A DNA stretch of 10,618 nucleotides from Clostridia bacterium (GCA_900769775.1 CAAGHT010000042.1:1-10618), one strand, 5' to 3'; positions 1 through 7,268 are shown, numbered from the stretch's first letter. Notes: generated by a model not told the origin, from the sequence alone. Translations and numbers: made by a program.

Positions 1-378
1 CGGAATTCCCGTAAGCAGAGCCTGTAGGGTGTTCTTTATAATACCGTCATCCATAATCTGATTTGCGCCACCGCCGAGGAAAGAGAAAACGATAAGATAT
101 TTTCCGAAAACACTATGATATATCGCTTGAGTTACATAGATTAAAAACATAACCGAGGTAACAGTAATTGAAGCTGCAAAGCCGCCCTTTTCCCCGAACA
201 GCTTGGATACTGCCCATCCGAATATAGCAGGAGTGAGGGCAAAAATAAGCATAAAAACAAGACCCCAGTCCATAAAAGGTCTGCAGGTAAAAATTCTGAC
301 AATCAGCTCCATATAAACGAAAGCGAGGTATAAAAACAAAAATCCGCTCACTTTCGTCGCTTTTGCGTGCTTCATCAT
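1..378 (-). CDS. LTA synthase / sulfatase-family membrane protein, N-terminal part (runs off left edge)
   Basis: The frame is open from an ATG at 376-378 to the window edge, giving 126 visible residues with no stop. A second ATG follows at once (373-375) and either could be used. Three hydrophobic segments are visible, at about residues 12-31, 40-58 and 69-86. They are followed by a YHSVFGKY stretch and a GGGANQI stretch, which I recognise from the membrane part of LtaS-like phosphoglycerol transferases of Clostridia. In that family a bundle of membrane helices precedes an extracellular sulfatase-fold domain that transfers glycerol phosphate onto lipoteichoic acid or a related envelope polymer. 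The catalytic domain lies outside the window, so activity cannot be judged. The gene has its own promoter (408-436) and a weak GGTGAT ribosome site. It could instead be another multi-spanning protein; the family call rests on pattern recognition of the N-terminus only. Confidence 0.66.
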   Translation of the reverse strand, partial: MMKHAKATKVSGFLFLYLAFVYMELIVRIFTCRPFMDWGLVFMLIFALTPAIFGWAVSKLFGEKGGFAASITVTSVMFLIYVTQAIYHSVFGKYLIVFSFLGGGANQIMDDGIIKNTLQALLTGIP

Positions 379-407
379 AAATCACCAGATTTCGACATAC
401 TACGGGT

Positions 408-436
408 ATTATACCACAGACACGCCTCAAGGTCAA
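408..436 (-). promoter_or_regulatory. sigma-A promoter of the LTA-synthase-like gene
   Basis: Read on the minus strand, TTGACC (431-436) and TATAAT (408-413) are separated by exactly 17 bases. Transcription would begin near position 400, leaving a leader of about 22 bases before the ATG at 378. The gene can therefore be expressed independently of the sporulation operon that ends at 458. Confidence 0.75.
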
Positions 437-457
437 TTGTTTTAAAAATGTCCGCCT

Positions 458-661
458 TCAGTATTCGATAATGAAGTCAAGAATTCTGATATATTCTCTG
501 CCGATAAAAACTGCCGCGCGCTCCTCGCCGAAGGAGATTCGCCTTATCTCTTCATAACTTTTGCAGATACCCAAAAAGACCGCAGCACTGCAAAAAAGCA
601 CCACTGCGGTAAGTATGGCAGATCTTATAAAAAGGCTTATTTGTTTTCTGTTTATTTTCAT
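458..661 (-). CDS. small single-span membrane protein downstream of spoIIP, unknown function
   Basis: This encodes 67 residues with a basic N-terminus (MKINRKQ) and one hydrophobic segment at about residues 9-33. A charged middle (EEIRR, GEERAA) follows, and the tail is IRILDFIIEY. I do not recognise the family. The ATG lies three bases after the spoIIP stop codon. A GAGGT ribosome site overlaps the end of spoIIP, so translation is very probably coupled and the gene is the last of a gpr-spoIIP operon. In Bacillus subtilis a small membrane-anchored protein, YqxA, occupies the equivalent place after spoIIP; this may be only a positional parallel, because I see no sequence match. Coding status is supported by position, ribosome site and a plausible membrane topology, not by homology. 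A role in engulfment or at the forespore membrane is inference. Confidence 0.68.
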   Translation of the reverse strand: MKINRKQISLFIRSAILTAVVLFCSAAVFLGICKSYEEIRRISFGEERAAVFIGREYIRILDFIIEY

Positions 662-664
662 TTT

Positions 665-1717
665 CTACCTCAAGGTGTTAAGCAGGCTGATAAGTGCATT
701 TGCTGTCAGCTCTGCGGAATATTCGGCTTCAGAAAGTGTGTTCGATTCGGTTCCCATTTCAATAAGCAGTGAGCCTGTCGTGAGGTTCTGATTATAGAGC
801 TTTGAGGCAAGCACAATAGGACGCGCAAGCCCGGGATACATAACCTCGAGGGTTTGCTGAAGACGGAGGGCAAGTCTGAAATTTTCTCTCCAATTCGGAT
901 GATTTTTAACTGCTCCGCTCTGGCTTCCCATACAAAGCATTACCTGAGCCGCTCTCTTGCCGTTTATTTCGGCTACGGGGCGAACTCGATCGGTCTCATT
1001 CAGCGAGATTGAGTCTCTGTGAATATCGAGCACTATTTTTATTGACGGATATTTCTTTAAATATTCATTAACCGTAACCTCGGAGCGCGAATAGCTCCCC
1101 GTATAGGCGGGGTGGTCGTGCTGAGTTTTGTCGTGAACGACCCCGATGCCCGCCGCTTTCAGCTTATTTGCAATTATCTCTCCGATATGAGTGACATTTT
1201 TATCGTTATCGGTTGTGCGCGAGGGGTCTGCCGCCGTGTAATAATCACGAACCTCGTTCATATAGCTCTCGGTTGCGTGGGTGTGCATTATTAGCACCTC
1301 TGGCTCGCCGCTCTTTTTTATAGTGAATTTCAGCTTTGCCGCAAGTTCATCGGCAAGATTTATATCAATTCCCGATGAGTTTTTCATATACACATTATTA
1401 TATGAATACTTTGCAGAGTAGGGAGACAAAAACTGCTCAGATATTTTACCGAGTGCAGTGCCGTTTGTGTTTACGGCAAGAGACCCCGAGGGCTTTTCTG
1501 CTTCGCCGTTTCCCTCTTCTGTCTCTATGGCAGGAGGCTCGGCTTCGCCATATTCAAAAATGTAATCAAAAATCGCTAGATTATCCTCGGGCAATAGGCT
1601 TTCCGTTTTTTCTTCGTTTAATATAATACCGCTTCGCGGCGGATTATCTATGATTATAAGCCCTATTGCAAGGCTTACGGTCACTATAACCAAAAAGGCG
1701 TTTTGTAGCCAACGCAT
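665..1717 (-). CDS. spoIIP: stage II sporulation protein P, peptidoglycan hydrolase of engulfment
   Basis: SpoIIP works with SpoIID and SpoIIM to thin septal peptidoglycan and drive mother-cell membrane migration around the forespore. It has amidase and endopeptidase activity. The ATG at 1715-1717 gives 350 residues, against about 400 in Bacillus. An uncleaved membrane anchor covers about residues 6-23, followed by a low-complexity acidic linker to about residue 80. The SpoIIP domain then shows MHTHATESY (H145, H147, E150), DIHRDSI (H233) and a C-terminal LIEMGTESNTLSEAEY, which are the conserved metal/catalytic regions of the family. The frame also opens at a GTG (1724-1726). However, a GAGGTGA ribosome site lies across that GTG, five bases before the ATG, so I prefer the ATG. 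It follows gpr by 36 bases and is coupled to the 67-residue gene downstream. Confidence 0.96.
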   Translation of the reverse strand: MRWLQNAFLVIVTVSLAIGLIIIDNPPRSGIILNEEKTESLLPEDNLAIFDYIFEYGEAEPPAIETEEGNGEAEKPSGSLAVNTNGTALGKISEQFLSPYSAKYSYNNVYMKNSSGIDINLADELAAKLKFTIKKSGEPEVLIMHTHATESYMNEVRDYYTAADPSRTTDNDKNVTHIGEIIANKLKAAGIGVVHDKTQHDHPAYTGSYSRSEVTVNEYLKKYPSIKIVLDIHRDSISLNETDRVRPVAEINGKRAAQVMLCMGSQSGAVKNHPNWRENFRLALRLQQTLEVMYPGLARPIVLASKLYNQNLTTGSLLIEMGTESNTLSEAEYSAELTANALISLLNTLR

Positions 1718-1753
1718 CTGCTTCACCTCGTATCAAATATATGAAACGAGCGA

Positions 1754-2602
1754 CTATATTAGACCCATAATATCCTCAAAGGAAAGGCTCTTTTGCAGTG
1801 AGAGATTAAGACTGACAGCTATAAGAAATGCCGCTCTCTCTATCATCATATCTATCTCCTTCGGCGTGACTATCATATCGGGTGCAGACACATTCTCGGC
1901 ACCGATATCCGAAAGGAGGGTTTTAATATCGACCACTGTCGGTACGCCCACCGAAATTACGGGAATGCCGAGGGTGCGACGGCTTATTTCCATACGCGAA
2001 TTGCCAACCCCCGAACCGGGGCAGATACCCGTATCGCTCATCTGAACGGTTGAGCCAAGGCGGTCGAGGCTTCGCGCCGCAAGTGCATCTATCACAATTA
2101 CGGCGGAAGGGACAACCCTATCTGCCGCACCGAGTATAAGCTCCCCCGTTTCAATACCTGTTTGCCCAAGTACTCCGGGCGCAATAACCGAAACGGGCAG
2201 CAGCTCTCCGAGCCCAAGCTCACGGCAGAGCTTTTTTCCAATATGCCGCGTGGCGATTACCTTTTCGGCAACCTTTGGCCCAAGTGAATCGGGAGTTATT
2301 TCGGTGTTACCGAGCCCCGCAATAAGCACCGAGCCAGTATTTTGCGGCAGCAGTCGCGATATTTCTCCCGCTAAAACAGCCGCTGTCTTTTTGTCAACCC
2401 CTGCCCTTGCCGTAAAACGAGGAAGCCCTATTGTTATATAGCGGCCCTGCGGTTTCCCCAGACGTTTTGCCGCAGAATCAGTTTCAATTTCCATTCGCCA
2501 AATAGTAAGCTCACTCTGCTTCTCCTCATCAAGAGCTACGCCGTTAAGGCTTTTTTTGTGAATTTCAGCGCTTTCAAGGGCAAGGTCGGTTCGTATATTC
2601 AT
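1754..2602 (-). CDS. gpr: germination protease GPR (SASP-specific endopeptidase)
   Basis: GPR is an aspartic-type protease (MEROPS A25). It is made as an inactive zymogen in the forespore and degrades small acid-soluble spore proteins at germination. The 282-residue product has TPDSLGPKV (D105) and VIDALAARS (D172), matching the two aspartates implicated in catalysis in Bacillus GPR. It also has SDTGICPGSGVGN and a C-terminal VTPKEID motif. It lacks an insertion of roughly 80 residues present in Bacillus, as is usual in Clostridia. The zymogen-processing sequence RTD/LALE begins at residue 4, so the propeptide would be only six residues. No in-frame start codon exists between this ATG and a TAA at 2642-2644. 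AAAGGAGAT forms a strong ribosome site. It heads the gpr-spoIIP-small protein operon and diverges from rpsT. I saw no convincing sigma-G promoter. Confidence 0.97.
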   Translation of the reverse strand: MNIRTDLALESAEIHKKSLNGVALDEEKQSELTIWRMEIETDSAAKRLGKPQGRYITIGLPRFTARAGVDKKTAAVLAGEISRLLPQNTGSVLIAGLGNTEITPDSLGPKVAEKVIATRHIGKKLCRELGLGELLPVSVIAPGVLGQTGIETGELILGAADRVVPSAVIVIDALAARSLDRLGSTVQMSDTGICPGSGVGNSRMEISRRTLGIPVISVGVPTVVDIKTLLSDIGAENVSAPDMIVTPKEIDMMIERAAFLIAVSLNLSLQKSLSFEDIMGLI

Positions 2603-2631
2603 TTTATCTCCTTTAAAATTTAAAAAACTTC

Positions 2632-2660
2632 TTGCATTTTTTTAAATAGTGTGTTATTAT
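2632..2660 (+). promoter_or_regulatory. sigma-A promoter of rpsT with extended -10
   Basis: TTGCAT (2632-2637) and TATTAT (2655-2660) are spaced by 17 bases, with a TG one base before the -10 (TGT). The start site would be near 2667, leaving about 30 bases of leader and a near-ideal AGGAGGTG ribosome site at 2683-2690. The leader is too short to hold an evident autoregulatory structure. Confidence 0.75.
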
Positions 2661-2696
2661 ATCTGTTGCTCAATCTATAATTAGGAGGTGTAATCT

Positions 2697-2957
2697 ATGC
2701 CTAACATTAAATCCGCAAAGAAACGTGTATTAGTAAGTGCTGCAAATTACGAGCGCAACAAGGCATACCGTTCAGGTCTTAAGACTGCTGTTAAGAAGGC
2801 AAATGCTGCCGTTGAAGCAGGTGCTGCAGACGCTGAGGTTGCTGTAAAGGCTGCTGTTAAGAAGATTGACCAGGCTTGTGCTAAGGGAATTCTTCACAAG
2901 AACACTGCTAGCAGAAAGAAGTCTGCTCTTGTTAAAAGCCTTAATAAAGCTCAGTAA
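2697..2957 (+). CDS. rpsT: 30S ribosomal protein S20
   Basis: This is a primary 16S rRNA-binding protein of the small subunit, required for early 30S assembly. The 86-residue, strongly basic, alanine- and lysine-rich product is the usual family length. It has the typical opening MPNIKSAKKRVLVSAANYERN and the C-terminal KGILHKNTASRKKSALVKSL region. AGGAGGTG lies six bases before the ATG. Codon use is visibly biased to GCT, AAG and GTT, unlike neighbouring genes, as expected for a highly expressed ribosomal gene. Its divergent arrangement with gpr-spoIIP is the same as in Bacillus subtilis. It is monocistronic here, with its own promoter and a strong hairpin 13 bases after the stop codon. Confidence 0.98.
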   Translation: MPNIKSAKKRVLVSAANYERNKAYRSGLKTAVKKANAAVEAGAADAEVAVKAAVKKIDQACAKGILHKNTASRKKSALVKSLNKAQ

Positions 2958-2970
2958 GTTATATATAACA

Positions 2971-3001
2971 ACAGACTTCGCACAAAAAGTGCGAAGTCTG
3001 T
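2971..3001. terminator. 13-bp perfect hairpin after rpsT, shared by the convergent peptidase gene
   Basis: The arms 2971-2983 and 2989-3001 are perfectly complementary around an A5 loop. The hairpin lies between two convergent genes, so it probably ends transcription from both sides. Neither side has a good T-run (AAGAGCTTT on plus, TGTTATATA on minus), so termination strength is uncertain. A 12-base palindrome, GTTATATATAAC, lies immediately before it at 2958-2969. Confidence 0.6.
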
Positions 3002-3068
3002 AAGAGCTTTATAAAATACATAATCAGATGTCTTCGGCACCACGTTTAGTGTGTGTCGATTTTTCTTT

Positions 3069-4763
3069 TTATATACCTTTCAGTTTATCTTGCAGCCAGT
3101 CGTTTATAACCGTTGCAGGCTCTATGAGCGCTCCCTTATAATAAGGTGGAGTGAGGCCTGCCGTTTCTACGAGCTCACGGAAGGTTTTTGTGCCTGCGCC
3201 GTCAACAAAGGAAAGATATTTTTTAAAGGCTTCCTTTCTGTCACGAAGTGCTTCTGCAAAGAAGCAGAAGGCAACCGTCTGTGCCATACAGTAATCAATA
3301 TAGTATAGCGGATAAAGATAAATATGAAGCTGACGCTGCCAACCGCCACCACGGCTATAAAAAGGCAGGTCAGAAAGATTTAGATGGGGTCGGTATTTTT
3401 CTTCGAGAGAAAGCCAGACCTTATTTCTTTCTTCGGGGGTCAGATCTTCATTTTCATACATAATATGCTGAAATTCATCAACCATACAGCCGTAAGGAAT
3501 AAAGCAAAGAGCGTCTGCCGCGTGGTAATACTCATAGCGCTCGGTTTCTTCCTCAAAGAATTTTTCGTGCCAAGGAGCAGTCAAAAACTCCATGGTCATA
3601 GAGTGAACCTCACAGGCCTCGATGGTTGGCGAGATATATGAGGGCAGTATTCCCTTTCTCGATGCCCTGAAATATGCAAAGGCGTGACCCGCCTCATGGG
3701 TTAAAACATCGACATCGCCTGCCGTTCCGTTAAAATTTGAGAAGATAAAGGGTGCCTTATACTTAGCAAACTCGGTACAGTAGCCGCCAGGTGCCTTGCC
3801 CTCCTTTGAAAGAAGGTCCCAAAGCTCGTTTTGGCTCATAAAGTCAATGAATTCCGCTGTTTCAGGCGACATTTCGCGGTACATTTCTATTCCCGCTTCG
3901 AGAATTCCCTTTGCATCGGGATGAGGCTTAACATTGCCCTCGCGGAACATAATGTCATTATCATAAAGATGAAGCTCCTCTACCCCGATACGCTCCTTTT
4001 GCTTTTCTTTAATATCGGTGACAACAGGCACAATATGAGCCTTAATTTCATCTCTGAAATCGGCAACCTCGCAAGGGGTATAACAGTTTCTGCCTAGGCG
4101 GTCATAGCCCATCTGAATAAAGTTTTCATATCCGAGCATTCTCGCCTGCTTATTTCTTATTTTTATAAGCTTATCATAAAGGGTGTCAAACTCTTCTCTG
4201 TGGCTGTCGAAAAATTCGGCATCCTTTAAAAATGCCTTGCGTCTTATCTTGCGGTCTGCCGACTGCTTATGCACTCCGAGCATAGGAAGCGGAATAACCT
4301 CCCCCTCCCACTCGACCGTCGCCGAGGCGAAAAGCTTTTGATATTCAGACTGCAGCTTGTTTTCCTCTGCCGCAAGCTCGATTATCTCAGAAGAAAAACA
4401 GCGCACCGAAATCTCGGTATTTATAAATAACAGCTTACCGAATTTTTCCTCAAGCTCTGCTCTGAAGGGAGAAGAAAGCATTGAACGGTTAATCTTATTA
4501 AAGGCATCCGATATCGATGGTCCGTTTTCATCAAAAAAGTTGTTTTCTGCCTCGTAAAATTCATCCTTCGTATTGATTGTATGACGAACATAGGCAAGTG
4601 AGCCCATTGTAGAGTAATCCTCGCTCTGTTTTTCTGCCTTTAAATAAGCCTCTGACGCCTCATCGGCTGATGAGGCATTTATTATAGCCTCGTTAAGCTT
4701 CAAAAGCTCGCTCTTTAAGACTTCTAAATCGGGGCGATTATAGGGCATTTCGCTAAATTTCAT
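3069..4763 (-). CDS. M3-family zinc oligoendopeptidase
   Basis: This is a thimet-oligopeptidase-like metallopeptidase (MEROPS M3, PepF-related) that degrades short peptides in the cytoplasm; no signal peptide is present. The 564-residue product has the zinc motif HEAGH at residues 356-360. The third ligand, E385 in EACEVHS, lies 25 residues after the second histidine, as expected for M3. Near the C-terminus is a conserved tyrosine-rich stretch (FYSRGGGWQRQLHIY and LYYIDYCMAQ) that forms part of the substrate site. The length and the FIQMGYDRLGRNCYTP region match the M3 subgroup distinct from classical PepF, so I give no gene symbol. AAAGGGAGAAG precedes the ATG. A promoter at 4795-4823 suggests a single-gene transcript, diverging from rnpB and converging on rpsT. 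Natural substrates cannot be told from sequence. Confidence 0.94.
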   Translation of the reverse strand: MKFSEMPYNRPDLEVLKSELLKLNEAIINASSADEASEAYLKAEKQSEDYSTMGSLAYVRHTINTKDEFYEAENNFFDENGPSISDAFNKINRSMLSSPFRAELEEKFGKLLFINTEISVRCFSSEIIELAAEENKLQSEYQKLFASATVEWEGEVIPLPMLGVHKQSADRKIRRKAFLKDAEFFDSHREEFDTLYDKLIKIRNKQARMLGYENFIQMGYDRLGRNCYTPCEVADFRDEIKAHIVPVVTDIKEKQKERIGVEELHLYDNDIMFREGNVKPHPDAKGILEAGIEMYREMSPETAEFIDFMSQNELWDLLSKEGKAPGGYCTEFAKYKAPFIFSNFNGTAGDVDVLTHEAGHAFAYFRASRKGILPSYISPTIEACEVHSMTMEFLTAPWHEKFFEEETERYEYYHAADALCFIPYGCMVDEFQHIMYENEDLTPEERNKVWLSLEEKYRPHLNLSDLPFYSRGGGWQRQLHIYLYPLYYIDYCMAQTVAFCFFAEALRDRKEAFKKYLSFVDGAGTKTFRELVETAGLTPPYYKGALIEPATVINDWLQDKLKGI

Positions 4764-4794
4764 AAAACTTCTCCCTTTGGTTTTTAATAATATT

Positions 4795-4823
4795 ATATTA
4801 CCACCGCTTTATATTATTTTCAA
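4795..4823 (-). promoter_or_regulatory. promoter of the M3 peptidase gene
   Basis: On the minus strand TTGAAA (4818-4823) and TAATAT (4795-4800) are separated by 17 bases. The leader is about 25-30 bases, ending in the AAAGGGAGAAG ribosome site. A TATAAT overlaps two bases further downstream but would need a 20-base spacer. The -35 lies only three bases from the -35 of the divergent rnpB promoter. Confidence 0.6.
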
Positions 4824-4826
4824 GTT

Positions 4827-4855
4827 TTGACAAATCATAAATTATATGTTAATAT
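4827..4855 (+). promoter_or_regulatory. strong sigma-A promoter of rnpB
   Basis: A consensus TTGACA (4827-4832), a 17-base spacer and TAATAT (4850-4855) are present, with a TGT extended -10 element just before the -10. The start is predicted at about 4861-4863, which coincides with the first base of helix P1 of the RNase P RNA. This supports both the promoter and the RNA 5' end. Confidence 0.85.
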
Positions 4856-4860
4856 AAATA

Positions 4861-5207
<347 letters not shown>

Positions 5208-5211
5208 ACTT

Positions 5212-5239
5212 TTGCCCCATATTGGGGCAATAATTTTTT
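5212..5239 (+). terminator. intrinsic terminator of rnpB
   Basis: An 8-bp stem, TTGCCCCA (5212-5219) paired with TGGGGCAA (5223-5230), has a TAT loop. It is followed after TAA by six T residues (5234-5239). It begins four bases after the end of helix P1. It separates rnpB from the FliB-like gene, whose ribosome site starts only a few bases later. Confidence 0.88.
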
Positions 5240-5256
5240 AAAAAGGAGGTTGGCAG

Positions 5257-6123
5257 ATGCAGATTTTAGTGCCCGATTATTACAATAACTTTCGTTGTAT
5301 TGCAGATAAGTGTGAGCATAACTGCTGTATCGGTTGGGAAATCGATATTGACGAGGAAACCCTCTCTTTATATAAGGAGATTGGTGGAGAGCTTGGCAAA
5401 AGGCTGAGTGATAATATATCACTTGACGGCTGCCCTCATTTTATACTGAAAGAGCATGACCGCTGCCCCTTTTTAAATAAAAACGGACTTTGCGATATTA
5501 TAACCGAGCTTGGCGACGGTGCTTTATGTGATATTTGCGCCGACCACCCGAGGTACAGAAATTATTTTGATGACCGTCTTGAAATGGGTCTTGGGCTTTG
5601 TTGCGAGGAGGCGGCACGGATTATTCTTTCTAAAACCTCAAAAACATATCTGTGTGATATTGATTCAGGCGAAAGGTTTATATTAGACGAAAAGAGAAAG
5701 GCGATTCTTGATATTTTACAGAACCGTGAAAAGCCATTTTTCGAAAGGCTCGCCGCACTTTATAAATTCGAGGATTCTGACTACTCTCCCCTCCTCTACT
5801 CTCTTGAAAGACTTGATAAGGAGTGGGAGGAGTATATTGCTTTGCTGAAAGATGAAACCACTGCCGACCTCTCGGAATTTGAAATTGCTTTTGAACAGTT
5901 AGCGGTATATTTTCTTTTTAGACACACGGCAGAGGATTTTGAAAACGGACTTTTGTTCTCTGTTTTTTCGGTTTGCATAATACAGAAAATTGCCTCTGCC
6001 CTAAAGCATAAAAACGCTTCTCTTTCTTTGCCCGAGCTTTGCGAAATCTGCCGAATGTACTCTTCGGAAATAGAATATTCGGATGAAAACAAGGATAAAA
6101 TCATAGCATTTTTAAAGGATTAG
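5257..6123 (+). CDS. FliB-like lysine N-methylase family protein with a cysteine cluster
   Basis: The 288-residue protein begins VPDYYNNFRCIADKCEHNCC and has cysteines at 14, 19, 23 and 24. Further cysteines follow at 59, 70, 79, 91 and 94 (LCDICADHPRYRNYF) and a CC pair at 115-116. This is the signature of the FliB family and its YkgJ-type metal-binding domain. Salmonella FliB methylates flagellin lysines and contains an iron-sulfur cluster; many Clostridia without flagella carry homologues whose substrate is unknown. No flagellar gene is in the window, so I call the family, not the flagellin function. GGAGG at 5245-5249 precedes the ATG. I saw no promoter between the rnpB terminator and this gene, so expression may depend on read-through or a promoter inside rnpB. 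It is coupled to the acetyltransferase gene two bases downstream. The C-terminal third is variable and helical. Confidence 0.85.
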   Translation: MQILVPDYYNNFRCIADKCEHNCCIGWEIDIDEETLSLYKEIGGELGKRLSDNISLDGCPHFILKEHDRCPFLNKNGLCDIITELGDGALCDICADHPRYRNYFDDRLEMGLGLCCEEAARIILSKTSKTYLCDIDSGERFILDEKRKAILDILQNREKPFFERLAALYKFEDSDYSPLLYSLERLDKEWEEYIALLKDETTADLSEFEIAFEQLAVYFLFRHTAEDFENGLLFSVFSVCIIQKIASALKHKNASLSLPELCEICRMYSSEIEYSDENKDKIIAFLKD

Positions 6124-6125
6124 AT

Positions 6126-6932
6126 ATGTTTACTAAAAATGAAATTTTAAAACAATTAAAGGCGCTTTGCCCCGATGCCTCTCCCGTAACACTCGTTCAC
6201 TCATCTCTTCGCGCCATCGGAAAGGTCGAGGGCGGAGCCGAGGCTCTGCTTGATACCCTTATCGAATATTTTACCCGTGACGGTGGGCTTCTTTGCATAC
6301 CGACCCACACCTGGGACAATCTTTGGAAGCCTGATACCTACACCCTTGATATGACAAAGACAGAGAGCAATCTCGGCGCCTTCTCGCTTATTGCGGCAAA
6401 GGACCCCAGAGGTATCAGAAGCGAAAATCCCTCCCACTCTATGGTGGTTTTCGGCGACCGCCAAAAGGCGGAGGAGTTTATAAGTGGCGAAGCCTTTATA
6501 AAAACTCCCACCTCTCCCGACAGCTGTTACGGAAAAATTTATGAAATGGGCGGAAAAATTCTGCTGCTTGGTGTGGCGCAAGATAAAAACACCTATCTTC
6601 ACACGGTGGCAGAAATGCTGAAGATAGAAAACAGAATGGCAAAAACGACTACAAGTGTTAGCGTTAGGCTCCGAAACGGCGAGGTCAAAAACCGAGAGCT
6701 TTATCTGTTTGATTGCAGTTATGCCGATGATATTTCACTACTCTTCCCGAAATATGATACCGCTTTCAGATATCACGGTGCTGTAGAGTTCGGTTTTATC
6801 GGTCGAGCGCCATGCCAGCTTTGCGATGCCGTAAAGCTTTACGATACGGTAAAACTCATCTTCGAGCGAAGCGGCGGCAAAGACCCACTCGAATACCCTG
6901 ATGCTATTCCTCAGCTTTGGTATTGCAAATAA
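6126..6932 (+). CDS. AAC(3)-family aminoglycoside N-acetyltransferase-like protein
   Basis: The 268-residue product matches the length and motifs of the AAC(3) family (Antibiotic_NAT fold, unrelated to GNAT), which transfers acetyl from acetyl-CoA to an amine. Visible motifs are VTLVHSSLRAIG (H25), LLCIPTHTW (59-63), RSENPSHSMVVFG (H104) and LLGVAQDKNTYLHTVAE (H159, E163). The last two are the conserved active-site segments of the family. Family members include true resistance enzymes that acetylate the 3-amino group of deoxystreptamine and many chromosomal relatives with other or unknown substrates. Resistance should not be assumed here. The start is two bases after the stop of the FliB-like gene, with an AAAGGA ribosome site inside that gene, so the two are translated together. 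A bidirectional terminator follows at 7035-7066. The intervening 100 bases hold only weak hairpins. Confidence 0.91.
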   Translation: MFTKNEILKQLKALCPDASPVTLVHSSLRAIGKVEGGAEALLDTLIEYFTRDGGLLCIPTHTWDNLWKPDTYTLDMTKTESNLGAFSLIAAKDPRGIRSENPSHSMVVFGDRQKAEEFISGEAFIKTPTSPDSCYGKIYEMGGKILLLGVAQDKNTYLHTVAEMLKIENRMAKTTTSVSVRLRNGEVKNRELYLFDCSYADDISLLFPKYDTAFRYHGAVEFGFIGRAPCQLCDAVKLYDTVKLIFERSGGKDPLEYPDAIPQLWYCK

Positions 6933-7034
6933 AAAACGCTCTTTTACGGAGCGCAAGAGACTTATAGCATATCAATTTTGCCTTGTATGCTTCGGCAAAA
7001 ATTCAGATTAAAATCTTCGTAACAAACATTTACA

Positions 7035-7066
7035 GTAAAAGGCGGCTCCTTTGAGCCGCCTTTTAC
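7035..7066. terminator. bidirectional terminator between the acetyltransferase and zinc-ribbon genes
   Basis: A 14-bp perfect stem (7035-7048 with 7053-7066) has a CTTT loop. Its GC core GGCGGCTC is flanked by AAAA on the left and TTTT on the right, so it can act in either direction. The stop codon of the minus-strand zinc-ribbon gene (7063-7065) lies inside the right arm. Confidence 0.85.
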
Positions 7067-7251
7067 TTATCAAACAACCTAAAAAGAAAACTTCTGCAAT
7101 AAGGATAATATTCATCCTTTTCTTCTAAAACAACATGTTTCCACTCGCAACACTCCTCGCAAAAACACAATTCTTTGGATAAAACGAAATCTTCATCCCT
7201 TTTCTTAACCCCAAAAACCTTTCTGACACAATTAGGACAAAACTCAGCCAT
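7063..7251 (-). CDS. 62-residue zinc-ribbon protein, unknown function
   Basis: The product is MAEFCPNC... with cysteine pairs CPNC (5, 8) and CFCEEC (29, 31, 34), followed by C35 and a late C52. Two CxxC knuckles about 22 residues apart predict one zinc-binding ribbon. The middle and tail are charged, and there is no membrane segment or signal peptide. I recognise the general zinc-ribbon type but not a named family. An AGGAG ribosome site lies nine bases before the ATG, and a consensus promoter sits at 7294-7322. It is transcribed away from an XRE-type regulator gene and shares with it a 13-base inverted repeat in the leader, so the two are probably one regulatory unit. Small zinc ribbons can bind nucleic acids or proteins, but nothing here decides which. 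Coding confidence is good because promoter, ribosome site, motif and terminator all agree. Confidence 0.78.
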   Translation of the reverse strand: MAEFCPNCVRKVFGVKKRDEDFVLSKELCFCEECCEWKHVVLEEKDEYYPYCRSFLFRLFDK

Positions 7252-7268
7252 TGTTAAATCTCTCCTGT

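Noticed and set aside
113..436. 107-residue minus-strand ORF at the left edge
   Set aside because: It lies in a different frame from the membrane protein starting at 378, spans that gene's promoter and has no family features. The overlapping frame has a promoter, a start and clear membrane helices.
2603..2696. Sigma-G promoter for gpr
   Set aside because: GPR genes are normally sigma-G dependent, but the best -10-like match (CACACTA, minus strand) lacks a -35 at the right spacing, so it is not listed.
6126..6932. Treating the AAC(3)-like gene as an acquired resistance gene
   Set aside because: There is no mobile element, integron or compositional break, and the gene is coupled to a chromosomal-type neighbour. 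Many family members are not resistance enzymes.
6933..7034. Two weak hairpins (6937-6953 and 6976-7000) after the acetyltransferase gene
   Set aside because: Stems are only five and seven base pairs with large loops and no T-tract. The strong terminator is at 7035-7066.
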